DNA of 64,000 nt from Coturnix japonica (Eukaryota; Chordata; Aves; Galliformes; Phasianidae): positions 8,682,157-8,746,156 of the forward strand of contig NC_029529.1 in the NCBI RefSeq assembly GCF_001577835.2, given 5' to 3'. Every line of letters starts with the position of its first letter. Position 1 is the first letter of the stretch. Below, piece by piece: positions 63,201 through 64,000 of the stretch. The notes under the pieces are model-generated. The model was not told where the DNA came from, searched no databases, and saw nothing but the letters and a program-made list of their open reading frames with translations. Both the position numbers and the translations under genes were made by a program.

Positions 63201-64000
63201 TGGTCTTCTTTGAGCATGATGTTTAAGCGCAGAGTTCCCTACCACCAGTTGGTAAAGGCAGGTTTCCCAGCAAAGATAAACAACTCAGCACAAGGCAGCT
63301 CAGCTCCCATGCGGCCACACCTTGCACCTGGCAGAGCTGCAGGCATTATCAAAGCAGGCATAAAATAACCCACACCAGAAAGCCTGTTTCTCACCTGTCA
63401 GGCTGGTTTTAGGTGCACATGAAGGAGGAGGGTGAGGGAACGGCTCTCCAGCACCAGCACTTCAATGAGTTCACTCAGTGCCCACATTTAGAATCTATGG
63501 TTTCACAACACAAGTGATTCAATATTTTGAGATTTAGTTTATTATTCTGTGCACTAACTTACAACACAGTTTGTGCCAAACAAAAGGAAAGAGAAGGAGA
63601 CTGCAATGGACAGCCACAGGAAAACTGGAAAATAATCTGGAAATGGATGCTTCTATCACTTACAGAGTAGAAAAAAAGAAATAGACCAAAGAGTAACAAC
63701 CAACATTTTGAATAAGGATGAGAGCTTGCTGTAGTTCTGGGTTAGATGGCAGATCAAATGAAAAGATGCATATCCCCAAGGCCCCTGCTCCTCCCCTGTG
63801 ACATGTCCACAAGTTCTGATGCCAGTTCCAACCTCTTGAAGCAGTCACTGAGTACTGCCAATCAGCCGCAGCAATCTGTAAGTGATTGTGAATATTCTAG
63901 AACAACAGACAACACTTATTGACAGTTGCTTACTTTAGAACTTTTGTTTTGCTGCAAGCTAAAGCTTTAATCCCAGTTGCTAAACACTGAAAGGGTAAGT
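51201..64000. other. gene-free intergenic stretch to the right edge
   Basis: No gene was recognised on either strand. I specifically looked for the four-pass EMP2 reading frame, expected next on the plus strand from human synteny, and did not see it; it is presumably beyond 64 kb. The longest open frames (plus 53996-54337, minus 56529-56849) are of chance length. There is a 15-base A run at 58898-58912. No transposable element was recognised, although old ones could be hidden. Confidence 0.55.
58898..58912 (+). repeat. poly(A) run
   Basis: Fifteen A in a row in plain AT-rich DNA, with no element attached that I can identify. Confidence 0.9.

Overview
This is a stretch of vertebrate nuclear DNA. 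It has long AT-rich introns and intergenic sequence, GT-AG introns, two CpG islands and several fragments of the CR1 LINE. Those fragments are typical of birds and other sauropsids. The genes match a block at human 16p13.13, read here in the reverse orientation: TVP23A (+), NUBP1 (-), TEKT5 (+). A bird is the best guess, probably galliform; the species name is inference.

Layout. Positions 1-8.2 kb hold the flank between CIITA and TVP23A. A decayed copy of the CARD-like first coding exon of the promoter-I form of CIITA lies on the minus strand near 2.5-2.7 kb. A chain of phase-compatible minus-strand exons (7736 to 4904) reads as a 225-residue protein that I do not recognise. It diverges from TVP23A across a shared CpG island at about 8.1-8.5 kb. 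TVP23A (six coding exons and a seventh with the tail, 8352-15951) encodes a four-pass Golgi membrane protein. NUBP1 (eleven coding exons, 21221 back to 17082) encodes a cytosolic Fe-S scaffold ATPase and is tail to tail with TVP23A. TEKT5 (seven coding exons, 21894-38253) encodes a sperm-flagellum tektin and is head to head with NUBP1 across a second CpG island. From 38.4 kb to the right edge (about 25.6 kb) I find no gene, only simple repeats and one CR1 fragment. In human the next gene on that side is EMP2, and no EMP2 exon was recognised here.

The three named genes do not form a pathway. They are neighbours by conserved synteny, with two divergent promoter pairs (unnamed gene/TVP23A and NUBP1/TEKT5) separated by one convergent pair of 3' ends. 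The most interesting items are the unnamed divergent gene and the CIITA promoter-I exon relic.
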